Below are positions 44,075-51,822 of a DNA stretch of 64,000 bases, piece after piece. Positions within the stretch are counted from its first letter, which is position 1. Each line of letters starts with the position of its first letter. The notes under the pieces are model-generated. The model was not told the DNA's origin, did not search any database, and saw nothing but the letters and a program-made list of their open reading frames with translations. The position numbers and the translations under genes were made by a program. Source of the DNA: Sphingobacteriaceae bacterium. Lineage in GTDB: Bacteria; Bacteroidota; Bacteroidia; Sphingobacteriales; Sphingobacteriaceae. The DNA lies in contig CAHJWG010000007.1 of the NCBI GenBank assembly GCA_903642215.1, forward strand, positions 157,833-221,832, in the 5' to 3' direction.

Positions 44075-45070
44075 TTAGTCTATTTTTTCTTTCGAAATGG
44101 GAAGCAGAGGTTCGGCTTCGTTAATCACAACGCCCATAGAGCAGAATTTATCAATGCGTTCGTTCACCAGTTCGTCCACATTTTTTACTTTCAGTTTTTC
44201 CAGGTCGTCCACCAAAACTTGCTTCAGCGTAGCAATCATCGCTTCCGGGTCCTGATGTGCGCCGCCAAGCGGTTCTTTAATAATCCCGTCGATCAGTTTA
44301 TTATGATACATTTCTGTTGATGTCAATTTTAAAACTTCGGCAGCTTTTTCTTTATTTTCCCATGTTCTCCATAAAATAGAAGAACAGGATTCGGGCGAAA
44401 TAACAGAATACCAGGTATGTTCCAGCATGTAAACACGATCACCAATCCCAATACCCAATGCCCCGCCGGAAGCACCTTCACCAATAATAACACAAATGAC
44501 AGGCACCCGCAAAACGGCCATTTCCATCAAATTGCGCGCAATAGCTTCGCCTTGTCCGCGTTCTTCTGCCTCTAAACCCGGATAAGCACCCGGCGTATCG
44601 ATAAAAGTGATAATCGGTTTATTAAATTTTTCTGCCATTTTCATCAGGCGCAAAGCTTTGCGGTAACCTTCCGGATTAGCCATCCCAAAATTTCGGTATT
44701 GCCGCATTTTGGTATTGATGCCTTTTTGGTGGCCGATAAACATTACTGTTTGTCCGTTTAGCGAACCAAAACCACCAACAATCGCTTTGTCGTCGCCCAT
44801 ATTCCGATCGCCGTGCATCTCAATAAAATCGGTACTTATCGATTCGATATACTGCAAAGTGTACGGCCGTTCCGGGTGGCGGGAAATCTGAACATTTTGC
44901 CATCCGTTTAAATTACCGTAAATTTCTTCTTTTTTCGTTTGCAAATTTCCACGGAGTTCCGTTAACGTAGGCGACATATCTACCTTCGTTTTTTCTTCTA
45001 CCTGCTCCACTTTTTCAATCTGCTGCAGTAGTTCTCCTAAAGGTTTTTCAAAATCAAATGTAATTTTCAT
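44075..45070 (-). CDS. accA: Acetyl-CoA carboxylase carboxyltransferase subunit alpha
   Basis: With AccD it moves the carboxyl group from biotin to acetyl-CoA to start fatty acid synthesis. The 331-residue protein has [48 protein letters not shown] (two pieces: [12 protein letters not shown] and [13 protein letters not shown]), [20 protein letters not shown] and [20 protein letters not shown]. It is a single gene. Confidence 0.94.
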   Translation of the reverse strand: MKITFDFEKPLGELLQQIEKVEQVEEKTKVDMSPTLTELRGNLQTKKEEIYGNLNGWQNVQISRHPERPYTLQYIESISTDFIEMHGDRNMGDDKAIVGGFGSLNGQTVMFIGHQKGINTKMRQYRNFGMANPEGYRKALRLMKMAEKFNKPIITFIDTPGAYPGLEAEERGQGEAIARNLMEMAVLRVPVICVIIGEGASGGALGIGIGDRVYMLEHTWYSVISPESCSSILWRTWENKEKAAEVLKLTSTEMYHNKLIDGIIKEPLGGAHQDPEAMIATLKQVLVDDLEKLKVKNVDELVNERIDKFCSMGVVINEAEPLLPISKEKID

Positions 45071-45121
45071 GTTCAGTTAATGGGCTGCAAATGTATAAAA
45101 ACGGGTTTGTAATTACGGATA

Positions 45122-45652
45122 TTAATCCCGCGGCAGGCCGTCATATTTTTTAATCTGCGTATTTGTTAGCTGCGCCTCCGTTTTTAAACAAGCCTGCAGC
45201 AAGGCATTTCTTAATTCGCCCTGGTATAAGCCGTAGCGGTTGGTGTAAAAAATCAACAAACCATTATTTATTTTTTTTAGTCGGAAAAGACTATCTAAAG
45301 TTCGTTCATTGGTAATCAAAAAACCATTCATTTCGTTAACTTTTCTTTGCAGGTTTTGGTTGATTAAATTGATCGCTATTTTTTGCCGCTCGTTTAACTG
45401 AAGCTCTTTTTGCCACGATAAAACTTTTTGAGGCGAAGGATACTGGTTATAATCAGCTACGTCCTGCAAACCGGATCTGTTTTTTTCAGTCTGGTAAGCC
45501 TCGAACTTTTTTAAAAATGAGTCTTTATCCTGCTTTGGTTTGGATTGATGAACGCTATCCGTTTGTGCTTTAACCTGCTGGAAATTAAAAACAAATACCA
45601 AACAAACAACGATTGATTTTAAAAAAAAGCGGATATAAAATTTTATCCTCAT
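45122..45652 (-). CDS. Hypothetical exported helical protein
   Basis: The 176-residue protein has a signal peptide (FFLKSIVVCLVFVFNFQQVKAQ) and a mostly helical charged body with LSWQKELQLNERQKIAINLI, NQNLQRKVNEMNGFLITNE and TEAQLTNTQIKKYDGLPRD. The LTxxQ-like spacing of charged helices vaguely recalls Spy/CpxP periplasmic proteins, but this is not strong. A motif copy (45653-45663) lies just upstream, the last one before the mobile element. Confidence 0.6.
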   Translation of the reverse strand: MRIKFYIRFFLKSIVVCLVFVFNFQQVKAQTDSVHQSKPKQDKDSFLKKFEAYQTEKNRSGLQDVADYNQYPSPQKVLSWQKELQLNERQKIAINLINQNLQRKVNEMNGFLITNERTLDSLFRLKKINNGLLIFYTNRYGLYQGELRNALLQACLKTEAQLTNTQIKKYDGLPRD

Positions 45653-45841
45653 AAAAGAAGTATTAGAAATAAAAATCAGAATTGCAGGTTATTTAAAAAG
45701 CTGATCTGATTTGATAATACTTCAAAATAAAGCAGTTTTTACCTTATTAAAGCAGTAAATCAAAGCTATAAAATTATTTTTTTATTTTTTTGAAATTACT
45801 TTTTTACTTCTATCTTCGCCTTCCCAAAATGTAAGCATTTT

Positions 45842-45913
45842 GGCCCGTTCGTCTAGGGGTTAGGACGTTAGATTTTCATTCTAGAAACAGGGGTTCGATT
45901 CCCCTACGGGCTA
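45842..45913 (+). tRNA. tRNA-Glu (TTC)
   Basis: Acceptor GGCCCGT pairs with ACGGGCT (first pair G-U); the anticodon loop reads TTTTCAT with anticodon TTC; the T-arm reads GGGGTTCGATTCCCC. CCA is not encoded. It is 72 nt. An integrase gene starts 250 nt downstream, so the 3' end is the probable attachment site. Confidence 0.96.
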
Positions 45914-45938
45914 CAAGAATCAATGTCAAATCATTCAT

Positions 45939-45975
45939 AAAGCTGTAAATCCTTGGTTTACAGCTTTCGTTTTTT
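45939..45975 (+). terminator. Terminator of tRNA-Glu
   Basis: AAAGCTGTAAA and TTTACAGCTTT pair around a 7-nt loop and are followed by CGTTTTTTC. Confidence 0.85.
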
Positions 45976-46013
45976 CAGGCAAAACCCCATTTTATTCGCC
46001 AAATCGTATCATT

Positions 46014-46068
46014 GTAGTGAGTAATTCGGTGAGTTGGAAAAGTTAAGCTGGTGACTCACTGAAAATCA
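46014..46068. repeat. Possible integrase arm-type sites
   Basis: Between tRNA-Glu and the integrase the hexamer GTGAGT occurs twice (GTAGTGAGTAATTCGGTGAGTT) and its complement ACTCAC once (GGTGACTCACTG). Such clustered direct and inverted short repeats are typical of integrase arm sites at an att end, but this is only suggestive. Confidence 0.3.
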
Positions 46069-46163
46069 TGTAACTTATCGTATTAGAAGGTGTTCGATTA
46101 ACGCACATCTTGTAATTGAGGTAGCTGCAAACTTATTTTGTTTCACAATTTAAGCTTGTTTTT

Positions 46164-47396
46164 ATGGAATTAGGTTACCGTCTGCTCTTCTATTTGAAGA
46201 AGCCCAAAAACTACACATCGGGGAATATCCCTGTCTACATGCGCTTTACGGTTGGCGGGATAGCTAACGAATGTGCCACTACCCGGACCGCTGATCCTGA
46301 AAAGTGGTGCGCTAAAACCAACCGGGAAGGCGGGAAAAGGGAGTCTTCAAAATCCCTGAATTACCACTTGGATGATTTGCAGCAGAAGGTGCACCATGTT
46401 CACGCGCTGATGGTAAAAGACGGAAAGCCCATTACCGCCGCACGGCTACGGGACAAATTCCTTGGCAGGGACAAGCCACAAAAAATTCTGCGACTTTTAG
46501 AAATTTTCCGGTTGCATAATAAGCAAATGCAGGAGTTGATCGGAAAGGAATTTGAGGAGAACACCTTAAAAGGATACCGTACCTGCTTGCTACATTTGAC
46601 CGGCTTTATTCAAAAGAATTACAAATCTGATGACTTCGATATTAACCTACTAAACTACAATTTCATTAATGATTTCAACCACTATCTCAAATTAAGTGGC
46701 GGTGTTCAGCCAATTTCGGCTGCAAAATATCTGAAGCATCTGAAAAAGGTGGTCAACAACTATATCCTTAAACCTAAGCTTTTAAGGGATAACCCTTTTT
46801 CAGAGTTCAAGTTAGCGGTAAAAGTCAAGGAACGCGAATTTTTAAGCCAGGCGCAGCTGAACCGGCTGATGAAAAAGGAGTTTAAAATAGCACGGGTCGC
46901 AAATGTGCGGGACATATTTGTGTTTTGCTGTTATACAGGCTTGTCCTATGCAGATGTTAAAAAATTAACCGGTAGCGAGATCACGACTGGTGTAGACGGC
47001 GGCCAATGGATTTTTACGCATCGAAAGAAAAATGATAATTCCTCCCGAATTCCTTTATTAAAACCTGCACTGCAAATTATTGCAAAATATAAAGATCATC
47101 CGAAATGTGTTCATGAGGATGTTGTGTTGCCGGTTTTAAGTAACCAGAAAATGAACAGTTACTTGAAGGAGATTGCCGATGCCTGCGAAATTAAGCAGAA
47201 CCTAACCTTTCATTTATCACGGCATACCTTTGCCACAACCGTAACATTAACCAACGGTGTGCCTATTGAAAGCGTTAGTAAAATGCTCGGCCATGTAGAT
47301 ATAAAAACTACTCAGCATTATGCCAAGGTTATCGATACAAAGGTTAGCAACGATATGAAAAAGCTAAAACGAAAACTGGAACTAACGGGAAGCTAA
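46164..47396 (+). CDS. Tyrosine site-specific integrase, IntDOT-like
   Basis: The 410-residue recombinase has an N-terminal arm-binding region (1-110), a SAM-like core-binding domain (about 115-215) and the catalytic domain. Catalytic residues seen are HLSRHTFAT (His and Arg) and the nucleophile Tyr386 in MLGHVDIKTTQHYAKV. The first catalytic arginine is replaced: the segment reads YTGLSYADVKKL with Ser where most recombinases have Arg, exactly as described for the Bacteroides integrase IntDOT. It lies just after tRNA-Glu and is the first gene of the integrated element. Confidence 0.92.
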   Translation: MELGYRLLFYLKKPKNYTSGNIPVYMRFTVGGIANECATTRTADPEKWCAKTNREGGKRESSKSLNYHLDDLQQKVHHVHALMVKDGKPITAARLRDKFLGRDKPQKILRLLEIFRLHNKQMQELIGKEFEENTLKGYRTCLLHLTGFIQKNYKSDDFDINLLNYNFINDFNHYLKLSGGVQPISAAKYLKHLKKVVNNYILKPKLLRDNPFSEFKLAVKVKEREFLSQAQLNRLMKKEFKIARVANVRDIFVFCCYTGLSYADVKKLTGSEITTGVDGGQWIFTHRKKNDNSSRIPLLKPALQIIAKYKDHPKCVHEDVVLPVLSNQKMNSYLKEIADACEIKQNLTFHLSRHTFATTVTLTNGVPIESVSKMLGHVDIKTTQHYAKVIDTKVSNDMKKLKRKLELTGS

Positions 47397-47512
47397 CCTT
47401 AACCTTAATAGCCATGCAGAAACTCTGTATGGCTATATTTCTATACCAACATTTGAAAGTTGGCAACACCACTTTTATTGAATAGTCAATTTTGGGCCTT
47501 TAGTTTACCATA

Positions 47513-47779
47513 ATGGCCGCAATTGATATCGTTACAAAAGAAGACCTTGAACTGTTTAAGCAAGATTTAATCAGGGAACTTTCCATAATCATAAAGCCGC
47601 AAAACCATGATCCAAAACAATGGTTGCGGAGCGTTGAGGTCAGGAAATTACTACATATATCCCCGGGTACCCTACAGAATTTCCGAATCAGTGGCACGCT
47701 TGCTTTTACAAAAGTTGGCAGCATATTCTTCTATAAATACGATGACATTTTAAAGGTGCTGGAGAAAAAGGGGCAATGA
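47513..47779 (+). CDS. Helix-turn-helix excisionase-like protein
   Basis: The 88-residue protein has a charged N-terminal helix and a C-terminal HTH_17-type winged helix (WLRSVEVRKLLHISPGTLQNF to FYKYDDILKVLEKKG), the form found in recombination directionality factors of Bacteroidota elements. It overlaps the next gene by 4 nt (ATGA type), indicating coupled translation. A role in excision or element gene regulation is inferred. Confidence 0.8.
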   Translation: MAAIDIVTKEDLELFKQDLIRELSIIIKPQNHDPKQWLRSVEVRKLLHISPGTLQNFRISGTLAFTKVGSIFFYKYDDILKVLEKKGQ

Positions 47780-48078
47780 GTAAGGAGCAGTTCCAGTTTT
47801 TGATACATTTTCTAAACCGGATCGCTGATGATAATCGTCTAAACACCTCGCATGTTAGCCTGTGTTTTGCACTTATTATTTGCTGGAACCAACAAAGGCA
47901 TAAGCTGCCTTTTAGAGTAAGCCGGAGGATACTTATGGAGTATGGCAAAATTTCTTCTATTAGTACTTATCATATTTGTATTAAAGACTTAACCAGATTT
48001 GGATTTATCAGGTATGCTCCAAGTTATAACTGCTATCAAGGGACTTTAGTTACCCTTCTCCTAAAAACAGATACTTAA
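47776..48078 (+). CDS. Small winged-helix-like protein of integrative elements
   Basis: The 100-residue protein has FRVSRRILMEYGKISSISTYHICIKDLTRFGFIRYAPSYN (read as SRRILMEYGKISSISTYHIC and FIRYAPSY), the form of small proteins found after excisionase-like genes in Bacteroidota elements. It looks like a DNA-binding winged helix and is translationally coupled to the gene before it. The exact role is unknown. Confidence 0.7.
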   Translation: MSKEQFQFLIHFLNRIADDNRLNTSHVSLCFALIICWNQQRHKLPFRVSRRILMEYGKISSISTYHICIKDLTRFGFIRYAPSYNCYQGTLVTLLLKTDT

Positions 48079-48424
48079 TTTTTTTTTCAGGCAGGAAAGA
48101 TTTTGTCTAATCCCCGTAGGTTTACGGTCAACTCCACTTATGTATCGTCGAAATGACTAATTTCAATGCAGCTATAAACCTTGATGCTTTTAAGAAGGAT
48201 TGATGTAACGATTATCCCCGGGTATTACATTTAAACGTGCCAAAAACTTGAATACGTGTAATTTAATTCGTGTAATAGTAAAATGTAATAGTTAAAGGTT
48301 AAAAAAGGCTTTTCGAGAACCTTGTTATCTGTTGAGATTTATTCCTTCGTTTAATCGTAATACTTATTTCAGCAAATTGTATACTTCTACATCAAAAAAT
48401 TTATAAAAAATTGATTTATGTTCT
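48079..48424. other. Spacer without supported genes
   Basis: About 345 bp of AT-rich sequence between the integrase cluster and the convergent repressor gene. I see only short runs such as CGTGTAATTTAATTCGTGTAATAG (a direct repeat CGTGTAAT about 16 bp apart), no ORF, and no dispersed motif. Confidence 0.4.
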
Positions 48425-49084
48425 TCATTCCAATCTAATGACCCCGATGACGATAGCGATGGCCCTGATTTCGGAGCGGTGGAGTTCAAAAGGCTCGTAG
48501 TCTTCGTTATCGGAGACGATCAGCACATGCTGGCTGTCGCCGGCCTTCCGCACCCGCTTGATAATGGCCCCCTGGCTGGTATCCAGGACATAGACCTTGT
48601 TCCACTGGAAAAAAGTATCCAGGCTTAAACGCTTACAGGCAACGATATCGCCGCTGTTGTACTTGGGAAACATACTGACCCCGCGCACGGTGACCAGGAA
48701 CTCGGCCCCGGCAAAAGTCGGGATAACAAACTGTTCGCTGTCATAGCCCATCACCTGCAGCTCGCCCTGTCCGTCGCCAGCCATGGCATCCATACTGATC
48801 AGGGGTATGGGTTTGTGCCTTGTAACAGGCAGACTTGAAAAGCCTCCACCCTCCGCCTTTTCATCTTCTGTCGGATCGGTTTTAATCATTTCACCTACAC
48901 CCATACGCAGCCAAACCGGGTCCAGGTCGGGAAAGGCACGTACTATCTGCTCTAATTTCTGATCAGAAATAGAATTCCTAATGTTATTGATATAGCCGTT
49001 GGACAGCCCGGAAGCCTCTTCCAATGCTGTAATGCGTATCTTTTTATACCCCGCGAACTGCTTTAACCTTTCTTTCACACTCAT
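48425..49084 (-). CDS. XRE-S24 repressor (LexA/CI-like)
   Basis: The 219-residue repressor has an N-terminal XRE DNA-binding domain (ITALEEASGLSNGYINNIRN) and a C-terminal S24 peptidase domain. The catalytic serine is in VRGVSMFPKYNSGDIVAC and the Lys in GAIIKRVRK. A cleavage-type Ala-Gly lies in MDAMAGDGQG between the domains, so it can probably cut itself during the SOS response. It is divergent from the lysozyme gene with the shared control region at 49130-49159. It is GC-rich in comparison with the host and with the fibre genes after it. Confidence 0.88.
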   Translation of the reverse strand: MSVKERLKQFAGYKKIRITALEEASGLSNGYINNIRNSISDQKLEQIVRAFPDLDPVWLRMGVGEMIKTDPTEDEKAEGGGFSSLPVTRHKPIPLISMDAMAGDGQGELQVMGYDSEQFVIPTFAGAEFLVTVRGVSMFPKYNSGDIVACKRLSLDTFFQWNKVYVLDTSQGAIIKRVRKAGDSQHVLIVSDNEDYEPFELHRSEIRAIAIVIGVIRLE

Positions 49085-49129
49085 TATAAGAATCTTACAT
49101 ATTAATTAGAAAAATAATCTAAAAATAAT

Positions 49130-49159
49130 TTGTATATATAGAACATATATCTACATTTG
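49130..49159 (+). promoter_or_regulatory. Promoter with repressor-operator-like repeat in the spacer
   Basis: TTG at 49130-49132, 19 nt, then TACATTTG at 49152-49159 is an exact fit to the Bacteroidota promoter and points toward the lysozyme gene. The 19-nt spacer TATATATAGAACATATATC contains ATATA-type half sites in inverted arrangement, a plausible operator for the divergent S24 repressor. Confidence 0.65.
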
Positions 49160-49276
49160 TAATGTTAACAGAGCAAAGATAACAACAATAGTTTAATTAA
49201 ATAAGCAAAATTCTATTTTATTAATAGTAATACAACAAAAAGAAATAAAATAAGGAGAAGCACAAATGACAAGCAG

Positions 49277-49798
49277 ATGGAACTAAGCACCGCAGGATTA
49301 GGATTGATTAAAAAGCTCAGATCGGCGGCAACGAATGCCTATGCAGAAAGCAAAGGCGGGCTGGAGCTGATCAAAGGTTTTGAAGGGGTAAGGCTGAAAG
49401 CTTACCGGGATACGGCAGGGGTCTGGACGATTGGCTGGGGGAGCACACGCTGGGCAGACGGCACCCCGGTAAAACGTGGCGATAAGCTGGTCAATACCGA
49501 TTGCGCGGACGACCTTTTTGATTTGACGATAAAGCAATATGTAAACGATATCCGCTTACTGGTAAAAGTGCCGCTCACCCAGAACCAGTTCGATGCCTTG
49601 GTCAGCTTCCAGTACAATACGGGCGGCCTCGCCGGGAGCACGTTGCTGAAGCTGCTCAACTCGGGCGACTACCAGGGTGCGGCAGACCAGCTTTTGCTTT
49701 GGGACAAGGTAACAGACCCGGTAACGGGGCAGAAAAAGCCTTTTGCCGTGCTGACCGAACGCAGGAAAAAGGAACGGAAGCTCTTTGTAACGCCGTAA
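49277..49798 (+). CDS. Phage-type lysozyme, GH24 (endolysin)
   Basis: The 173-residue T4-like lysozyme cuts peptidoglycan. The active-site spacing Glu-x8-Asp-x5-Thr is present in KGFEGVRLKAYRDTAGVWT, and TIGWGSTRW, PLTQNQFDALVSFQYNTGG and LTERRKKERKLF complete the family. No signal peptide is seen, so it needs a holin-type partner for release; the next gene has such features. It is GC-rich and expressed from the promoter at 49130-49159. Confidence 0.93.
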   Translation: MELSTAGLGLIKKLRSAATNAYAESKGGLELIKGFEGVRLKAYRDTAGVWTIGWGSTRWADGTPVKRGDKLVNTDCADDLFDLTIKQYVNDIRLLVKVPLTQNQFDALVSFQYNTGGLAGSTLLKLLNSGDYQGAADQLLLWDKVTDPVTGQKKPFAVLTERRKKERKLFVTP

Positions 49799-49861
49799 CA
49801 GGCCAACAATATATAGCAGAAAGTAAAATAGTAAAAAACACTTAAAGACACTTAAATAACA

Positions 49862-50362
49862 ATGAAGATGTGGTTTAAAACGATGTACCTGAAAGCCGTA
49901 GCCTTTGTGCTAGCCTTAATCCCCAAAAAAGATGTGCCGGTGGTGGTACCGTCTGACCCTGTAAGCACGGCGATTACCCAGCAGGAGCTGGACAATGTGA
50001 TCGAGCTTGTAAGCCGGGTGCGCCAGGCGCTGGCCTCGCCCTTGGCGGTGCTGGTCACGGATCTGATCCCCACAACGATCGACAACACCATCCGGATAGC
50101 CCTTGTAGGCGGCCTGCCGGTGCTGTTTGCCGGGCTGATATTTGCCAAAGAGGTGCTGAGCGGCAAAGACAATGATGCGGCCATGGACGAGCTGCTTGCC
50201 AAGGTGCGGTTCTCGGACAAGCCCGACCAGGACGCGTTGTGGCACGCGTTGGCCTCGCGGCTTCTTTTGATCCTGTCCGACGGCAGAGTTACCTGGAGTG
50301 AAGCTGTTCAGATTATCGAATACTATTACAAAAACGGGTACGGAACGCTAGTAGCAGCTTAA
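49862..50362 (+). CDS. Holin-like small membrane protein
   Basis: The 166-residue protein has a hydrophobic N-terminal segment (MYLKAVAFVLALIP), a second hydrophobic stretch near residues 80-97 (IALVGGLPVLFAGLIFAK) and a C-terminal region with LLLILSDGRVTWSEAVQIIEYYY, the kind of SDGxVTxxE ending seen in some holin-like proteins. It directly follows the lysozyme (63 nt) in a GC-rich cassette. Release of lysozyme is the likely role but is inferred from position and hydrophobicity. Confidence 0.55.
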   Translation: MKMWFKTMYLKAVAFVLALIPKKDVPVVVPSDPVSTAITQQELDNVIELVSRVRQALASPLAVLVTDLIPTTIDNTIRIALVGGLPVLFAGLIFAKEVLSGKDNDAAMDELLAKVRFSDKPDQDALWHALASRLLLILSDGRVTWSEAVQIIEYYYKNGYGTLVAA

Positions 50363-50673
50363 CGGTTAACAAGCTCTCTGGCCAGCTTTCCCCATGATTA
50401 CTTAAAGGCTAGTAACATTAATTAACAGAATTAATCACCATTTAAAGCAACACATTATGGAAAAATAAATCAATAATCTTTTTCAAACACTCTTGCTGCT
50501 TTTTCAGCTAAAAGCAGACTCATTCTCCCTTCTCTCTCTGCCCAACTATTTACTTAGCCGGTGAAGATAATCACAAAGATCATACAAAAATCTTAACGCA
50601 GGAAATCATCATGGCTCTCCTTCTCTTTTTTAATAATTAAAAAACAAACTCATAAACTTAAAACAATAAAATC
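50363..50673. other. Spacer before the fibre genes
   Basis: The composition drops back to AT-rich here. There is a small hairpin CTGCTTTT...AAAAGCAG (50496-50517) but no ORF. It probably includes the end of the lysis cassette and the promoter of the large genes. Confidence 0.4.
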
Positions 50674-51822
50674 ATGTCAGATTTAATCAAATCTATTACA
50701 ACTACCGCTATAAAAGTCAATGACGTTTTGGAAGAAGCTTTCGAGGCAACAGTTGAGGCCACTCCGGGCAATAATGACCTCGTCTTAAGTTATAACCCTA
50801 CATCTCAAACTTTAGGAAAAAGCACTTTTCCGGCATTGCAACAGCAATTATTACCAGTTGATCTAAGGGCTTTAAAAATAGATAAGACGATCAATACCGT
50901 GCCACTTTATACAACCATTGCCCCGGTTGTTTATACGATTGATCCAGCCAACGTGCAGGAGCTTAATTGCATATCACTTTCAATTCTGCAATATCACTCC
51001 ATTTCGTTTCAGGATGTGATTGAGCTTGAGGGTAGCAAGCCAGAAAAATTAAATGGTTTTCGAAATGAATACCTGATCGTTTATAAAGGAGGACTTTATT
51101 ATTTTTCACGTAGCTATAAGCTTACTTCTGAAGAAGTTATTAATGTTGGAGCTGCTCAGGCTTTAGTAAGCGATGTAACAGCCGATAGTGTAGAGCTAGC
51201 CTACGATGCTGAAAATGCATTAACATTCAAAATCGAGCGTTATTTAACGCCTGATTATTCCGATCCCTCTGTGCAGATTTATTTGGGCGATCAAAAGTTA
51301 TTTTCTGATATCGGTAGGTCCTCCAACACCAGTTTTTACTATAAGATAACTGGAATAAATGGTGAAAAGCAAGGCGCTCCAGCACTAATAAGCGCAAAAA
51401 CCGCAATTGCTTATTCTAATATTGTGACTATTACTTTCCCTGAAGATGTTAATAAAGTGGCTTCTATTGGTCCGTTTGCCAACAATGGCGGAGGGGAGTA
51501 TGATGGGCAGTGTGCAAGAATAGGTAATGGTAATGGTGATTTGGTTGGAATATTTACGCCACTGCCTAGTTTAAAAAACGGCGATGTTATCAGAATAAAA
51601 GTTACTGCGAGGTTAACATCTAATAACAGTATGTTTTTTAATGTTGGTTCTAATTATGTGGAACTTTTACCACCAAACTATCCGGAAGAGGTCACTTTGT
51701 TTCTTACAATAAATGACGAAACAAGCCAGGATGGAAACTTCTATTTTACTAATAATAAAGACAATGCTCACCTACCATGTTATACGCTAATTCACCAATT
51801 AATAATCGATAAACAAATCTAA
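50674..51822 (+). CDS. Fibre-like protein A1, FN3-containing, cytoplasmic by sequence
   Basis: The 382-residue protein has no signal peptide. An N-terminal part (1-150) shared in outline with the later paralogue contains LSYNPTSQTLGKSTF and LSILQYHSISFQDVIELEGS; an FN3-like domain (about 160-245) shows VTADSVELAYDAENALTFKI and SSNTSFYYKITGING; the remainder is a beta-sandwich region. It looks like a phage fibre or tail-tip protein. Its stop overlaps the next ATG by one base (TAATG). The role is not proven. Confidence 0.6.
   Translation: MSDLIKSITTTAIKVNDVLEEAFEATVEATPGNNDLVLSYNPTSQTLGKSTFPALQQQLLPVDLRALKIDKTINTVPLYTTIAPVVYTIDPANVQELNCISLSILQYHSISFQDVIELEGSKPEKLNGFRNEYLIVYKGGLYYFSRSYKLTSEEVINVGAAQALVSDVTADSVELAYDAENALTFKIERYLTPDYSDPSVQIYLGDQKLFSDIGRSSNTSFYYKITGINGEKQGAPALISAKTAIAYSNIVTITFPEDVNKVASIGPFANNGGGEYDGQCARIGNGNGDLVGIFTPLPSLKNGDVIRIKVTARLTSNNSMFFNVGSNYVELLPPNYPEEVTLFLTINDETSQDGNFYFTNNKDNAHLPCYTLIHQLIIDKQI

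Larger units (their letters stand above)
136..45663. repeat. Dispersed chromosomal motif, core AAAARMAGYAT (41 copies)
   Basis: Extended form CCGRTAAAARMAGYATC, found on both strands. Cores start at about 136, 553, 582, 1237, 4037, 4792, 6207, 6352, 7514, 7600, 10952, 10999, 11088, 14082, 14648, 15586, 16416, 17619, 17955, 18086, 18752, 20222, 21939, 23026, 23335, 25423, 29382, 30546, 31841, 33928, 36302, 36339, 37382, 37717, 38032, 38615, 40572, 43926, 43952, 44027 and 45653. Three are in aroA and two in aroB; one each lies in other genes. Further near matches exist (2339, 20509, 20955, 26636, 32609, 40994). I found no exact core after 45663. Positions were counted by eye and may be off by a base. 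Confidence 0.85.
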
